Positions 26,549-34,686 of a stretch of DNA of 64,000 nt are shown one piece after another (positions within the stretch are counted from its first letter, which is position 1; every line of letters starts with the position of its first letter). The position numbers and the translations under genes were made by a program. The notes under the pieces are model-generated. The model ran no database searches, was not told the origin of the DNA, and was given only the letters and a program-made list of their open reading frames with translations. This stretch comes from Oscillospiraceae bacterium (GTDB lineage Bacteria > Bacillota > Clostridia > Oscillospirales > Oscillospiraceae), in the NCBI GenBank assembly GCA_015067545.1, contig SVMG01000003.1:1-64000 (forward strand), given 5' to 3'.

Positions 26549-26588
26549 GTCATTGCGAGCCAGTACGCACACTGGCGTGGCAATCTCC
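26549..26588. repeat. Intergenic palindromic repeat (TCATTGCGAG...GTGGCAATC type)
   Basis: The sequence contains ATTGC...GCAAT outer arms and CCAGT/ACTGG inner arms in a 39-bp imperfect palindrome. The form CATTGCGAG-stem-GTGGCAATC is a familiar short repeat in many Clostridia genomes (recalled). It lies in the 5' leader of the RluA-type gene. Confidence 0.6.
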
Positions 26589-26602
26589 AAGAGGATCAGT
26601 AT

Positions 26603-27181
26603 ATGCAAATTTTATTTGAAGATAAGCACATTGTTGTGTGCATCAAGCGCGTGGGAATGGACTCGGAGCATGAAGTTCCTGCTGCATTGGGCGGTGAGAT
26701 ATACCCCATCCATCGGCTGGATAAGAATGTGGGTGGTGTCATGGTCTACGCCCGCACTAAGGCCGCTGCGGCAGCGCTGAGCAAGGCCATCCAGGACGGC
26801 AAGATGATCAAGGAATATGTGGCCATGGTTCATGGTGCGCCCCCGGAGCAAGGCGACTGGACAGATTTTTTGTTTAAGGACAGCAGCAAGAACAAGGTAT
26901 TCGTTGTCAAAAAGGAACGCAAGGGCGTGAAAAAGGCGCGCTTGGAGTTTGTTCGCTTAACTGAGCGCGATCCTGCTCTTGTGCGGATTCGCCTGCATAC
27001 GGGCCGCAGTCACCAGATCCGGGTGCAGTTTGCCAGCCGGGGTTTCCCCCTGGTGGGTGATCATAAGTACGGTTCCCGGGACGATTCTTCGGAGCCCATG
27101 CTGTTCTCCTGTAAGCTGACCTTCCCGCTTTTCGGTGAGGAACGGATGTTTGAAGCGATGCCGGACTGGGCGGTTATCTGA
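26603..27181 (+). CDS. RluA-family pseudouridine synthase, short form
   Basis: The 192-residue protein has the RluA catalytic motif HRLDKNVGGVMVYARTK (catalytic Asp about residue 38), the EYVAMVHG block and the C-terminal RTGRSHQIRVQF-like motif (LHTGRSHQIRVQFASRGFPLVGDHKYG). It lacks the N-terminal S4 domain of RluC/RluD, so it belongs with the short single-domain forms. The target RNA cannot be told. It ends 86 bases before tRNA-Thr. Confidence 0.88.
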   Translation: MQILFEDKHIVVCIKRVGMDSEHEVPAALGGEIYPIHRLDKNVGGVMVYARTKAAAAALSKAIQDGKMIKEYVAMVHGAPPEQGDWTDFLFKDSSKNKVFVVKKERKGVKKARLEFVRLTERDPALVRIRLHTGRSHQIRVQFASRGFPLVGDHKYGSRDDSSEPMLFSCKLTFPLFGEERMFEAMPDWAVI

Positions 27182-27216
27182 CACCGCAAAAAAGGCGAAA
27201 TTTTTTCAAAAACCGC

Positions 27217-27245
27217 TTGACAATTTTACCATTTCAGTATATAAT
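27217..27245 (+). promoter_or_regulatory. Promoter of tRNA-Thr
   Basis: Full consensus: -35 TTGACA (27217-27222), 17-bp spacer, -10 TATAAT (27240-27245), 22 bases before the tRNA. Confidence 0.9.
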
Positions 27246-27267
27246 AGCGAAGCTGTCAAGCAAGTTT

Positions 27268-27343
<76 letters not shown>

Positions 27344-27345
<2 letters not shown>

Positions 27346-27380
27346 ACCTTTGATTCTCTAAGAGAATCAAAGGTTTTTCT
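27344..27380 (+). terminator. Element left-end hairpin / tRNA terminator
   Basis: A perfect 15-bp stem (27344-27358 with 27362-27376), loop TAA, then T-rich sequence. It ends the tRNA transcript and reappears with covarying bases after att copy 3 (45271-45303). Confidence 0.85.
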
Positions 27381-27449
27381 TGTTTTTTGATACAAAGCTA
27401 TGACCTCATCCCTAACTCACAAATTTCGAGTAAGGATGAGGTCACATTT

Positions 27450-28382
27450 ATGCAGAAAATTGAAATGACAAATGGTCAAAATCAGAACTTTTTGGAGGTT
27501 TTTGAGATGTTCATTACCTCCCAAACAGCAAGGGGCGTGGCGGATATTACATTGCGCAATTACCGCTATAATATGAAGAACATGCAAAAATATTTTGATG
27601 CGGAAAAGCTGTTTGACCAAGTAACCAAAAGAGACATTGAGGCTATGGTTGTTGCTATGCGAAGGGCCGGGCTTGCACACAACACAATCGCCACCTACAA
27701 TCGGATGTTAAAGACATTCTACAACTGGTGCAATGCAGAGAATCTATCCACGCTAACGATTGCCCCGATCAAAGAAAAGGAAACCGTAAAGGAAACATAC
27801 ACCGACGAAGAGCTGCAGCGGTTACTCCAACGTCCCGACAAGAGCTGTGACTTTGGCGAGTTTCGCTGCTGGGTCATTGTGAACTTTCTTCTGAACTGCG
27901 GATGCCGTGCATCCACAATCCGCAATATTCAGAATAAGGATGTGGACCTTAACGCCATGCAAGTAACCTTCCGACATAACAAGAACGGAAAGATTCAGGT
28001 CATTCCCCTGTGCAGCCTTATGGCAAACATCCTCCGGGAATATATAAAAATCCGTGGCGGCGAACCGCAGGATTATCTTTTCTGTGATGTCTATGGCGGT
28101 ATGCTGACCGAAGATGCTCTGCGCCACGCAATCGCTCGGTATAACAAATGTCGGGGAATCAAAAGCACATCAATCCACAAGTTCCGCCATACCTTTGCCC
28201 GTAAGTATCTTCTTGACTGTGGCGGAAATGCATTTATGCTGCAAAAGCTGATGGGACATAGCACCCTGAATATGACGAAGCACTATTGTCGCATCTTCGA
28301 CAACGACATCGGCAAAGACTATGATCTCCACTCTCCTCTCACCCAGTTAACCAAAAGCAAACGACAAACAATCAAGAAGTAA
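27450..28382 (+). CDS. int: Tyrosine-recombinase integrase of the tRNA-Thr element
   Basis: The 310-residue protein has a SAM-like core-binding domain (about 15-95) and a catalytic domain with Arg153 (in GCRAST), His243 and Arg246 (HKFRHTFA), His270 (LMGHST) and nucleophile Tyr279. It should catalyse integration and excision at the 49-bp att sites. The start is placed at the ATG at 27450. Its ribosome-binding region, TAAGGATGAGGTC (27431-27443), is the same sequence as the tRNA anticodon arm. A longer frame from a TTG at 27387 would include an inverted copy of the same motif and is less likely. A shared terminator follows. Confidence 0.92.
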   Translation: MQKIEMTNGQNQNFLEVFEMFITSQTARGVADITLRNYRYNMKNMQKYFDAEKLFDQVTKRDIEAMVVAMRRAGLAHNTIATYNRMLKTFYNWCNAENLSTLTIAPIKEKETVKETYTDEELQRLLQRPDKSCDFGEFRCWVIVNFLLNCGCRASTIRNIQNKDVDLNAMQVTFRHNKNGKIQVIPLCSLMANILREYIKIRGGEPQDYLFCDVYGGMLTEDALRHAIARYNKCRGIKSTSIHKFRHTFARKYLLDCGGNAFMLQKLMGHSTLNMTKHYCRIFDNDIGKDYDLHSPLTQLTKSKRQTIKK

Positions 28383-28386
28383 ACAA

Positions 28387-28426
28387 CAACGGAGTAAGAT
28401 TCAAACAAGAATCTTACTCCGTTGAA
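28387..28426. terminator. Hairpin between int and the convergent gene
   Basis: A 14-bp stem (28388-28401 with 28410-28423, AACGGAGTAAGATT type) lies between the ends of int and the minus-strand gene. T runs are modest on both sides. Confidence 0.65.
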
Positions 28427-28440
28427 ACATCTTTTACACA

Positions 28441-29373
28441 TCATTCCTCAGATTCTACTTGACCTTCGGATTCCTCGCCTGTTGGCTCAGTACTTTCTGG
28501 GTCTTCTGGTTCGTCCTCTGGATTCACAGTTTCTTCTGGTTCTTCGAGTGTAATATTTCCCTTATAAATGTAGCCTGTTACTAATTCACCTGTTTCAGGA
28601 TTCACGAACTCCACTTCATAATAGTAAGGTTTGTCGCCAATAACCGTAACATTATTCTCAACTGTAATATTATAGACCACACTTGATGTAGCAGCAGGTT
28701 CTTCATATACCTGAGAATCCTTAACGGGTCGTGCTTGACGTGCTTGTATCCCCAAACTAAGTGCCGCGAAGATCATCATAATAATAGAAATAAGTGTGTT
28801 TAAGAATTGTAACGCATTCCCCGGACTTTCCTGCATCCATTGAAGGTACTTATTCTTTGAAGTAACATGCATGGTCTCAGGCTCAGAAAGCACTTGCGTA
28901 ATATCTGCAGCTATCCGATCCCGAATCTCGGGAGCCACACTTTGCTCCGCAACAGTCTCGGTAGCATCAGCATTTTCATCATTATCACGATCTTCAGTAT
29001 ATACTCCAGATAGCCAAGACCAATCAGCACTCGCCCGCGCTACTGACTCTTGCAATGCAGTATACACCGAGGTATCAATATCAGGTAGAATTGATGCCGC
29101 TATACTAGACATTTTAACTGATTGCATTGCAATAATTGCATCCGTCAATCCCAACACTGTTTTTTCCGGAAAAAGCGTCTTGGAAAGGTCTTTAGTGATA
29201 GTCGCACATTGCTCCAAGGCAGCAGTTATTCCTTTTAAATCATAATTTGGTATTGCAGTCTGCCACGCTTGACTAATTGCTAATGCAGAGTCTTGAAGCC
29301 GCATCATATTCAGCGTTGCCAGTGTTTTCCAAGTCTCCCTTGGAAAAATAAACTCCCAATCATTTTTGCTCAT
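28441..29373 (-). CDS. Single-pass membrane protein of unknown function, next to int
   Basis: The 310-residue protein is not recognised. The N-terminal two thirds (1-195) are soluble and largely helical, with an acidic insert near residue 130. One strong membrane helix follows (about 198-222, LQFLNTLISIIMMIFAALSLG). After it come a small beta domain (about 235-275, VVYNITVENNVTVIGDKPYYYEVEFVNPETGEL) and a very acidic Glu/Pro tail. No signal peptide precedes it. It has its own strong promoter (29424-29451) and lies tail to tail with int, a usual place for accessory cargo genes. A defence or exclusion role is possible but not shown. Confidence 0.6.
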   Translation of the reverse strand: MSKNDWEFIFPRETWKTLATLNMMRLQDSALAISQAWQTAIPNYDLKGITAALEQCATITKDLSKTLFPEKTVLGLTDAIIAMQSVKMSSIAASILPDIDTSVYTALQESVARASADWSWLSGVYTEDRDNDENADATETVAEQSVAPEIRDRIAADITQVLSEPETMHVTSKNKYLQWMQESPGNALQFLNTLISIIMMIFAALSLGIQARQARPVKDSQVYEEPAATSSVVYNITVENNVTVIGDKPYYYEVEFVNPETGELVTGYIYKGNITLEEPEETVNPEDEPEDPESTEPTGEESEGQVESEE

Positions 29374-29423
29374 ATTTTTATCTCCAAATGTGGTGTGAAC
29401 TTACCAATGTAACCTTTCTTTGC

Positions 29424-29451
29424 ATTATACCACATCTCGAATATATGTCAA
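29424..29451 (-). promoter_or_regulatory. Promoter of the 310-residue membrane-protein gene
   Basis: Minus strand: -35 TTGACA (29446-29451), 16-bp spacer, -10 TATAAT (29424-29429). Confidence 0.8.
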
Positions 29452-29483
29452 TTATTGCTATATTACATCCGGATGTTGCCGAC

Positions 29484-30656
29484 TTAATACATCTCCCGAA
29501 TCTTATCCATATAAGCCTTAAACCGCTCGACCACATCGTCGGGATATAGCAATTTAGCTTTCTTGCCAAATCCCAAAAGCCAGCCGAAAAACTGGTCGCT
29601 GATCTCCACCTTTGCGGTCACGACAAAGTGCCTCTCGTCGTGCTTGCCATACTCCACGTCCTTTGTGCCGAAGCGATCAACCACAGCATCCAGCAGAGGA
29701 TTGATGAAACGAATCTGTACGAGCTTCTGCTCGCCGCCATACATAGAGAACACCCGCTTGGTGTATGTCTTCAGGTCAATCTGCTCAAAGGCCTCCTCCC
29801 CATCCCTTGGCTCGCCCGTGAAGCGAATATCTTTCATCCGGTCAACGCGATATGTTCTCATTTCCTGATAGCGATCATCAAAGGCCAGCAGATAGTAGTT
29901 ACCGTCATTGATAAGGAGCTGGAAGGGGCTGACCGTGTAACGCTCACCTTTACGCCGTTCGATCTGCGTTCCCATATCCGCAATGGAATACTTTGTGTAT
30001 TTGAAGCTAATCTTTTCCGGCGTGTGCGGTTCGCCATCTGAGTGCCGACTCATCGCCTCGTTGATGGCAGCAATATTGTTCAGCACTCCCCTATTGTCCG
30101 TCTTGACCCGATCCGTGAGGAACGCGTTGTGACGGATTTTCTTTGCCTGCTCCTCGCTAACAAATTCGCAGACCACATCCACCAGCCGCTTGGCTTGTCC
30201 CTCCGCAATGAACTTAGCAGAATAGACACACTCGGCCAATAGCCTGATGTCGTTCAGTTCAAACTTGCGTTGACGAACATAAAAGCCCTTCTTGTGCTTG
30301 TCGTAGAGGATAGTCTTCAGATCGTTGATTTCGTCCTCTTCACCGGAATCCTCTGCCTCGGCAATCATCATGTCAACCTCTTCCAGATCGATATCCTCTT
30401 GGAGCATGAGCATGATTCTGTTGATGTCCTCAATGTCCTTGTAGATAGATCGGCGTTCAGCTGAAATCCCACAATTCTCTAAGTAACCAACAATATCATA
30501 TGCAGACTTGGTGTTGTTCTCGTCGGAGTATTTCAGAAGGTATTGGAGCACCACATAAGGCTTCAGCTTTTGGTTGACCTGCTTGCCGTGCTTTGGGCCT
30601 TTGCTCTGGTTTTTCTCACGTTCTGCACGGTATTTCTCCCACATATTTTCAGCCAT
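29484..30656 (-). CDS. WYL-domain transcriptional regulator
   Basis: The 390-residue protein has an N-terminal winged-helix region (about 28-115, with the RRSIYKDIEDIN recognition helix) and a WYL domain (about 210-310) in which SPFQLLINDGNYYLLAFDD and YRVDRMKDI are the usual blocks, then a C-terminal WCX-like extension. WYL proteins bind ligands such as nucleotides or single-stranded DNA and often regulate defence systems and mobile-element genes. It lies between the unknown 286-residue gene and the membrane protein, in the same direction. Confidence 0.88.
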   Translation of the reverse strand: MAENMWEKYRAEREKNQSKGPKHGKQVNQKLKPYVVLQYLLKYSDENNTKSAYDIVGYLENCGISAERRSIYKDIEDINRIMLMLQEDIDLEEVDMMIAEAEDSGEEDEINDLKTILYDKHKKGFYVRQRKFELNDIRLLAECVYSAKFIAEGQAKRLVDVVCEFVSEEQAKKIRHNAFLTDRVKTDNRGVLNNIAAINEAMSRHSDGEPHTPEKISFKYTKYSIADMGTQIERRKGERYTVSPFQLLINDGNYYLLAFDDRYQEMRTYRVDRMKDIRFTGEPRDGEEAFEQIDLKTYTKRVFSMYGGEQKLVQIRFINPLLDAVVDRFGTKDVEYGKHDERHFVVTAKVEISDQFFGWLLGFGKKAKLLYPDDVVERFKAYMDKIREMY

Positions 30657-30712
30657 AAGAAATACGCTCCTTTTGAAAGTGCATTTTCAATTACTACAGC
30701 ACACTAAGATCA

Positions 30713-30748
30713 AAGAGAAAAGGGTGGATTTCTCCATCCTTTTCTCTC
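30713..30748 (-). terminator. Terminator of the 30753-31613 gene
   Basis: An AGAGAAAAGG-type stem with GGTGGA/TCCATC at its centre, followed on the minus strand by CTCTTTG. It resembles the next hairpin at 31672-31698 in layout. Confidence 0.55.
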
Positions 30749-30752
30749 AATA

Positions 30753-31613
30753 TCATTTAGGCGAAACAGCCTGCTTTAATGTCTTCACCTTGGCATTTCT
30801 GGCCACCTGATCCATCTGTAAATACGCCAGCAACATCATCTGATACAGTTCATCATACCAGTTCTCCAGGGTTGCACTGTCCATATTGACTACAGCCTGT
30901 CTGTAGTGCTTATCTCCTTCGGCTGTATTGTTGTGTCGCAAATTCATATTGTTCAGAATGTAGAAAATACCATCTTCCAAATCCTTATCAATCGCTTTGA
31001 TTTGCTCTCTCTTGGGTTCCAAATCCGCACCCAAAGCTAACAAGATATCCTTTTTTGTCTGCAGATCGCCTTTGAGCATATAGTGGTTATAACGAAGTAC
31101 TTTATAACTGAGATCGTTGTCAACAATTTCGGCTACTGCCGTTGCCTCTGGCTTGTCCTCAATGACGATGAGCTGCTCAAGTTCTGGAAAATACTCTCCT
31201 TTGTAATTGTACTGAGACAGGCATACTGTTAAGGTTTCTTCCAAAATAGAAAAATGCTTTTCTCGAGATCCATCAATCGAAACTTTCATGTTGCCAGCCG
31301 CTTCTTTTACAATCCAACAGAAATTATATATTATCTCGATTAGTGTTAGGAGATCCTGCAAGTTCGTGGATGCAGATTTCCATAGTTCTTCGTATCCAAG
31401 AATAGACAAAAAGTCATTGGCATCTACACACCGCCCCCGATTGCTCCATTGATAAAATCCATATTTATCAACATACCTAAAAACAGAGCAACTGGTTCTG
31501 ATGTTATGAACATATACGGGATGCTCAGCTTCAAATAACCGTCTTATCCTTTGGAGCTCATGTGCTATATCAAACGACCCTGAAACCACATCAAAGATAT
31601 TCTTTCTGGACAT
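30753..31613 (-). CDS. Protein of unknown function
   Basis: This 286-residue soluble, mainly helical protein is not recognised. It begins RKNIFDVVSGSFDIAHELQRI, has aromatic-rich segments such as YGFYQWSNRGRCVDANDFL near residue 50, and ends in a Lys-rich helix. There is no signal peptide, membrane helix or clear catalytic motif. Start 31613 is set by GAGGTG; a GTG nine bases upstream is part of that ribosome site. It lies between the XRE regulator and the WYL regulator, all on the minus strand. Confidence 0.6.
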   Translation of the reverse strand: MSRKNIFDVVSGSFDIAHELQRIRRLFEAEHPVYVHNIRTSCSVFRYVDKYGFYQWSNRGRCVDANDFLSILGYEELWKSASTNLQDLLTLIEIIYNFCWIVKEAAGNMKVSIDGSREKHFSILEETLTVCLSQYNYKGEYFPELEQLIVIEDKPEATAVAEIVDNDLSYKVLRYNHYMLKGDLQTKKDILLALGADLEPKREQIKAIDKDLEDGIFYILNNMNLRHNNTAEGDKHYRQAVVNMDSATLENWYDELYQMMLLAYLQMDQVARNAKVKTLKQAVSPK

Positions 31614-31671
31614 TCTATTCACCTCGTTTTGAATGTGTCTTTTCCAATATTATAGCACTTCAAATGCCAAA

Positions 31672-31700
31672 AGAAAAGGGCGGATTTCTCCGCCCTTTAT
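31672..31700 (-). terminator. Terminator of the XRE regulator
   Basis: AAAGGGCGGA pairs with TCCGCCCTTT around a three-to-four-base loop, with T-rich sequence after it on the minus strand. It overlaps the stop codon. Confidence 0.75.
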
Positions 31701-32005
31701 TTTAGCATCCGATTGATAATGCTCAATAACATCAGCATATCGCTCTCGTCAAGTTTTTTCATTCCTTCTACGGCCTTTTGAATTAGTTCGGGATTTTGAG
31801 TGCTATCGTCAAAGAACTGCTGCGGTGTGATTTCAAAATAATCACAGATAGCAAAAAACTCTTTAAGCGGCGGAAGTGCCTTGCCAGAAGAAATGTTGTA
31901 GACATACCCGCGGCTGTGTCCCAAATCATAACTCATCTGATATTCAGATACGCCCTTCTTCAGCCGTAACTGCGTTATGCGATCTTTTACAAAGTCTTCA
32001 AACAT
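31697..32005 (-). CDS. XRE-family helix-turn-helix regulator
   Basis: The 102-residue protein has an N-terminal XRE/Cro DNA-binding domain (residues 4-62, with YQMSYDLGHSRGYVYNISSGKALP as helices 2-3) and a C-terminal helix rich in Leu/Met that may dimerise. Start 32005 has GAGGTG six bases upstream. It is divergent from the envelope operon, with 166 bases between, so control of that operon and of itself is likely (inference). Confidence 0.88.
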   Translation of the reverse strand: MFEDFVKDRITQLRLKKGVSEYQMSYDLGHSRGYVYNISSGKALPPLKEFFAICDYFEITPQQFFDDSTQNPELIQKAVEGMKKLDESDMLMLLSIINRMLK

Positions 32006-32076
32006 AGCTATCACCTCATAAATAATGATAACTACTATTGTGCTACAGTTAGTAATAAAATATTTGTCGTTAACTA

Positions 32077-32105
32077 TTGAAAAGTCAAAAAATATATGTT
32101 ATTAT
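32077..32105 (+). promoter_or_regulatory. Promoter of the envelope operon
   Basis: -35 TTGAAA (32077-32082), 17-bp spacer, -10 TATTAT (32100-32105), about 65 bases before the first ATG. Confidence 0.6.
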
Positions 32106-32171
32106 TAAAAACAAGCATAGAAATATATGATTACTTCCGAGAAAAGGTCAAAGATTAAAGGGGTATTGCCA

Positions 32172-32426
32172 ATGAACCACGAAGAATGGATGGCTCTTGC
32201 GAAAGAAACTATCACAACAAGCATTCAGCCTGGCATTAAGTTTGAGGTAAAACAACTGTTTCCGGGGCACAAATGGGATGCGCTTTCTAAGGGTGACCGT
32301 ATCAGCTTTGGCAGGTATTTTGCCAACTGTGTTAGTGATGGCAGGATTAAAAACGTGACACGTTGTGAAAACGGAAGAACCCGGCATAATCGTTATATAA
32401 AGCAATCAGGTAAAAATACGATATGA
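32172..32426 (+). CDS. Small DUF1413-like protein
   Basis: The 84-residue protein has the pattern IKFEVKQLFPGHKWDALSKGDRISFGRYF (residues 20-48, written here in pieces: KFEVKQLFPG, WDALSKGDR, SFGRYF), which resembles DUF1413 domain proteins (tentative), then a basic tail. I start it at 32172 (GGGG upstream); the open frame extends to 32127. Its stop overlaps the start of the next gene (ATGA), so the two are translationally coupled. Confidence 0.65.
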   Translation: MNHEEWMALAKETITTSIQPGIKFEVKQLFPGHKWDALSKGDRISFGRYFANCVSDGRIKNVTRCENGRTRHNRYIKQSGKNTI

Positions 32427-32902
32427 GAAAAGGTCGTTTTGAAAAAGCAGCACAAAAGCACTTTTCGATTACAAAACTGATACTAATTATCTTTCTGCTC
32501 TGTCTGCTTGTTATTCTCCTGTTTATCTGCTGCAAAAACACATCACAGCAAGAATCACAACTAACACAATCAGCTGTCGTAAAGAATCCTGATTCCATAG
32601 CAATCCCGGGCTATGAAATGTTGGAACTGAAAGCCAACAACAGAGAACAGACAGTGTGCCTCCCAAATCCGCCGCAGAATGATTGCTATTTCCAAATCTC
32701 GCTGTACTTGGAAAACGGAACGCTGCTTTGGCAATCTGAATTGGTCAAGCCGGGTGAAACATCCAAGCCGATGGTGCTGTCCGAGGTATTAGAAAAAGGC
32801 ACATATTCCAATGCCGTCCTGCGTTATTCCTGCTATCGTATGGACGAGACGCTTTCACCGTTGAACGGTGCAGAAACAAAAGTAACCCTATGGGTGAAAT
32901 AA
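32423..32902 (+). CDS. Membrane-anchored extracellular protein of the envelope operon
   Basis: The 159-residue protein has a basic cytoplasmic N-terminus, one membrane helix (about 17-37, KLILIIFLLCLLVILLFIC) and an extracellular beta-rich domain. The domain begins near PDSIAIPGYEMLEL and includes FQISLYLENGTLLWQSELVKPGE, a fold-like pattern also seen in small envelope proteins of Firmicutes mobile elements. It overlaps the DUF1413-like gene by four bases and is 21 bases before a secreted protein gene. It may be the membrane platform for the two secreted partners (inference). Confidence 0.65.
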   Translation: MRKGRFEKAAQKHFSITKLILIIFLLCLLVILLFICCKNTSQQESQLTQSAVVKNPDSIAIPGYEMLELKANNREQTVCLPNPPQNDCYFQISLYLENGTLLWQSELVKPGETSKPMVLSEVLEKGTYSNAVLRYSCYRMDETLSPLNGAETKVTLWVK

Positions 32903-32923
32903 TATAACAAAGGAGAAATTATT

Positions 32924-33451
32924 ATGAAAAAACTATTCGCAATCCTCTTGGCGGTTATGATGCTTGCCTCTATGGCAACCATCGCCTCTGCCGCAAATAC
33001 CACAACACTGACCACAAACGTTCCCGCCGCATCTTATACGCTGAATGTTCCTGCAGATCAGGAGATTACTTATGGTGCAACCGAAACCAAGCTTGGTGCC
33101 GTTACCGTTACCAATGCTTCCGGTTTTGCCGTGGGAAAAAGCTTAAAAATCACTATTACATATGATGCTTTTTCTTCGGAAAGCGTTAGTACGACAATTC
33201 CTTTTGTTGTAGAGGCGCGTTATGCAGATAACAACTACCAGCATAATGAAAAAACTATTGCAAGTGGTGAATATATTGTTTTTCCGGGTCAAGCCTCCGG
33301 AGATGTGGATGATACTCCGTATTACAGCCAAGCAGCAAAACAGTGGTTAGATAGTTTTTATATTATGGTCAATAGTGCCGATTGGGGTAAAGCTCTTGGG
33401 GGCGAATACACTGCAACGATTACCTTTACCGCAGAAGTAGTAGCAGAGTGA
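32924..33451 (+). CDS. Secreted beta-sandwich protein, WxL/fimbrial-like
   Basis: The 175-residue protein has a clear signal peptide (cleavage after ASA near residue 23). The mature N-terminus carries NTTTLTTNVP (25-34), and the following domain is all-beta and ends GGEYTATITFTAEVV, a terminal strand typical of WxL and fimbrial-like sandwiches. No anchor is present, so it is free or held by partners. The next gene has nearly the same N-terminal motif. Strong ribosome site GGAG upstream. Confidence 0.7.
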   Translation: MKKLFAILLAVMMLASMATIASAANTTTLTTNVPAASYTLNVPADQEITYGATETKLGAVTVTNASGFAVGKSLKITITYDAFSSESVSTTIPFVVEARYADNNYQHNEKTIASGEYIVFPGQASGDVDDTPYYSQAAKQWLDSFYIMVNSADWGKALGGEYTATITFTAEVVAE

Positions 33452-33464
33452 TATCAAAGAAGCT

Positions 33465-33962
33465 ATGAAAACAAGGTCAAATTTTTTCTACAAAGCAGTA
33501 TTGTGTGCACTGCTGGCTGCGTTGACCTTGGTAATTTGTTTCCCAGTGGCAGCAGCTACAAACAGCACAACTCTTACCACGACTGTGCCTGAAACTTTTC
33601 CCCTTATGTTGGAATTGTCCGGAAACGGAATGGTTGCTATCAACGGTGTTGCATATACCCAATCCGGAACGGTGGAAATCCCTCGCAATTCCGCCGTTGA
33701 ATTACGCATAACCCCGGACGCTGAAAATGAGATCAAATCGGTTGTTTACAACGGTTTTGATTATACGAAAGAAGCAAAGAACGGGAAAATCGTTCTGCCT
33801 GCTATCACAGGTGAAGCAACGCTGTACGTTAACTTCACGAAAATTGCATCGACACCGCAAACCGGAGATACATATTCTCCGTTATGTTTAACACTTTTAA
33901 TGTTTCTTTCGTCGATAGGTATGATTGCTACGTTTTCTTTAAGACAAAAGAAAACAAGCTAA
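33465..33962 (+). CDS. Sortase-anchored surface protein
   Basis: The 165-residue protein has a signal peptide (to about residue 30), a mature N-terminal STTLTTTVP motif (34-42) shared with the upstream protein, a beta domain, and a C-terminal sorting signal: TPQTG (130-134), a hydrophobic helix (about 138-158) and RQKK. A housekeeping sortase that accepts xPxTG should attach it to the wall. It is the last gene of the four-gene operon, followed by a terminator. No sortase gene is in the window. Confidence 0.78.
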   Translation: MKTRSNFFYKAVLCALLAALTLVICFPVAAATNSTTLTTTVPETFPLMLELSGNGMVAINGVAYTQSGTVEIPRNSAVELRITPDAENEIKSVVYNGFDYTKEAKNGKIVLPAITGEATLYVNFTKIASTPQTGDTYSPLCLTLLMFLSSIGMIATFSLRQKKTS

Positions 33963-33967
33963 AAAGT

Positions 33968-33998
33968 TGTCCCTCCCAAACCGGGAGGGACTATTTAT
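33968..33998 (+). terminator. Terminator of the envelope operon
   Basis: GTCCCTCCC (33969-33977) pairs with GGGAGGGAC (33983-33991), followed by TATTTATAT. It lies between converging genes. Confidence 0.75.
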
Positions 33999-34558
33999 AT
34001 CAACTGCGCATGGTTCTGTATTGCTGTTTCGATCTTTTGTGGCTCAATGCCGATGTAACGCTGGGTGGTAGATGCGGAGCTGTGTTGCAGTAGTCGTTGG
34101 ACAAGGGCGATGTCGTAACCATTGGCATTGTAGATTTCCGTGGCGTACCACTTGCGGAAGCTGTGGGTGCTGATACCGTCATAGCCCAAGTAATCACACA
34201 CGATTTTCAGTTGCTTCTGGACTGCTCTTTCGGTGATTGGAAAGATAATATCGGTGTGGCGGACGGCATTGCGCAGGCAGTAATTTTCTATGTACTGTTG
34301 AATCACAAGTGGAACAGTGAATACTCTCCGCTTGCCTGTCTTCTGCTCCACTACCTCCAAGCGGTAACGGTCTCCGTCACGCACAATGTCGCAAGGTCTG
34401 AGATTGATAATGTCGCTGATTCGCAATCCCAGGTTGCCTTCCAAAACCAAAGCTGTGGCGATGCGGTCATTGGCTCGGCAACCGCTGAACCCCTCCCGCA
34501 TGGTCTGGATTATCTCTTTGTACTGCTCTGTGGTCAGAGCCTTTGTTTTCTTGTTCAT
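33995..34558 (-). CDS. Minimal tyrosine recombinase (catalytic domain only)
   Basis: The 187-residue protein consists only of the catalytic domain but retains the full set of residues: Arg46 (GLRISDI), a Lys near 73-76, His132 and Arg135 (THSFRKWYA), His159 (LLQHSSA) and Tyr168. The N-terminal core-binding domain of larger integrases is absent. Such short recombinases act in plasmid resolution or in inversion of small segments (family knowledge). Start 34558 has GGAGG upstream. It is unrelated in size to the int gene and lies inside the element, so its substrate may be local. Confidence 0.85.
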   Translation of the reverse strand: MNKKTKALTTEQYKEIIQTMREGFSGCRANDRIATALVLEGNLGLRISDIINLRPCDIVRDGDRYRLEVVEQKTGKRRVFTVPLVIQQYIENYCLRNAVRHTDIIFPITERAVQKQLKIVCDYLGYDGISTHSFRKWYATEIYNANGYDIALVQRLLQHSSASTTQRYIGIEPQKIETAIQNHAQLI

Positions 34559-34686
34559 GGTGTCCTCCAATAGCAAAAGTTCGTATTGTGATGGCGGTTC
34601 TGTTCGTAAAAAATCGCCATCACATCAAGTGCGCTGATAATGCTTGGTTTTGGTGTTCGTATTTGTTGACTTATACGAACACTCCC

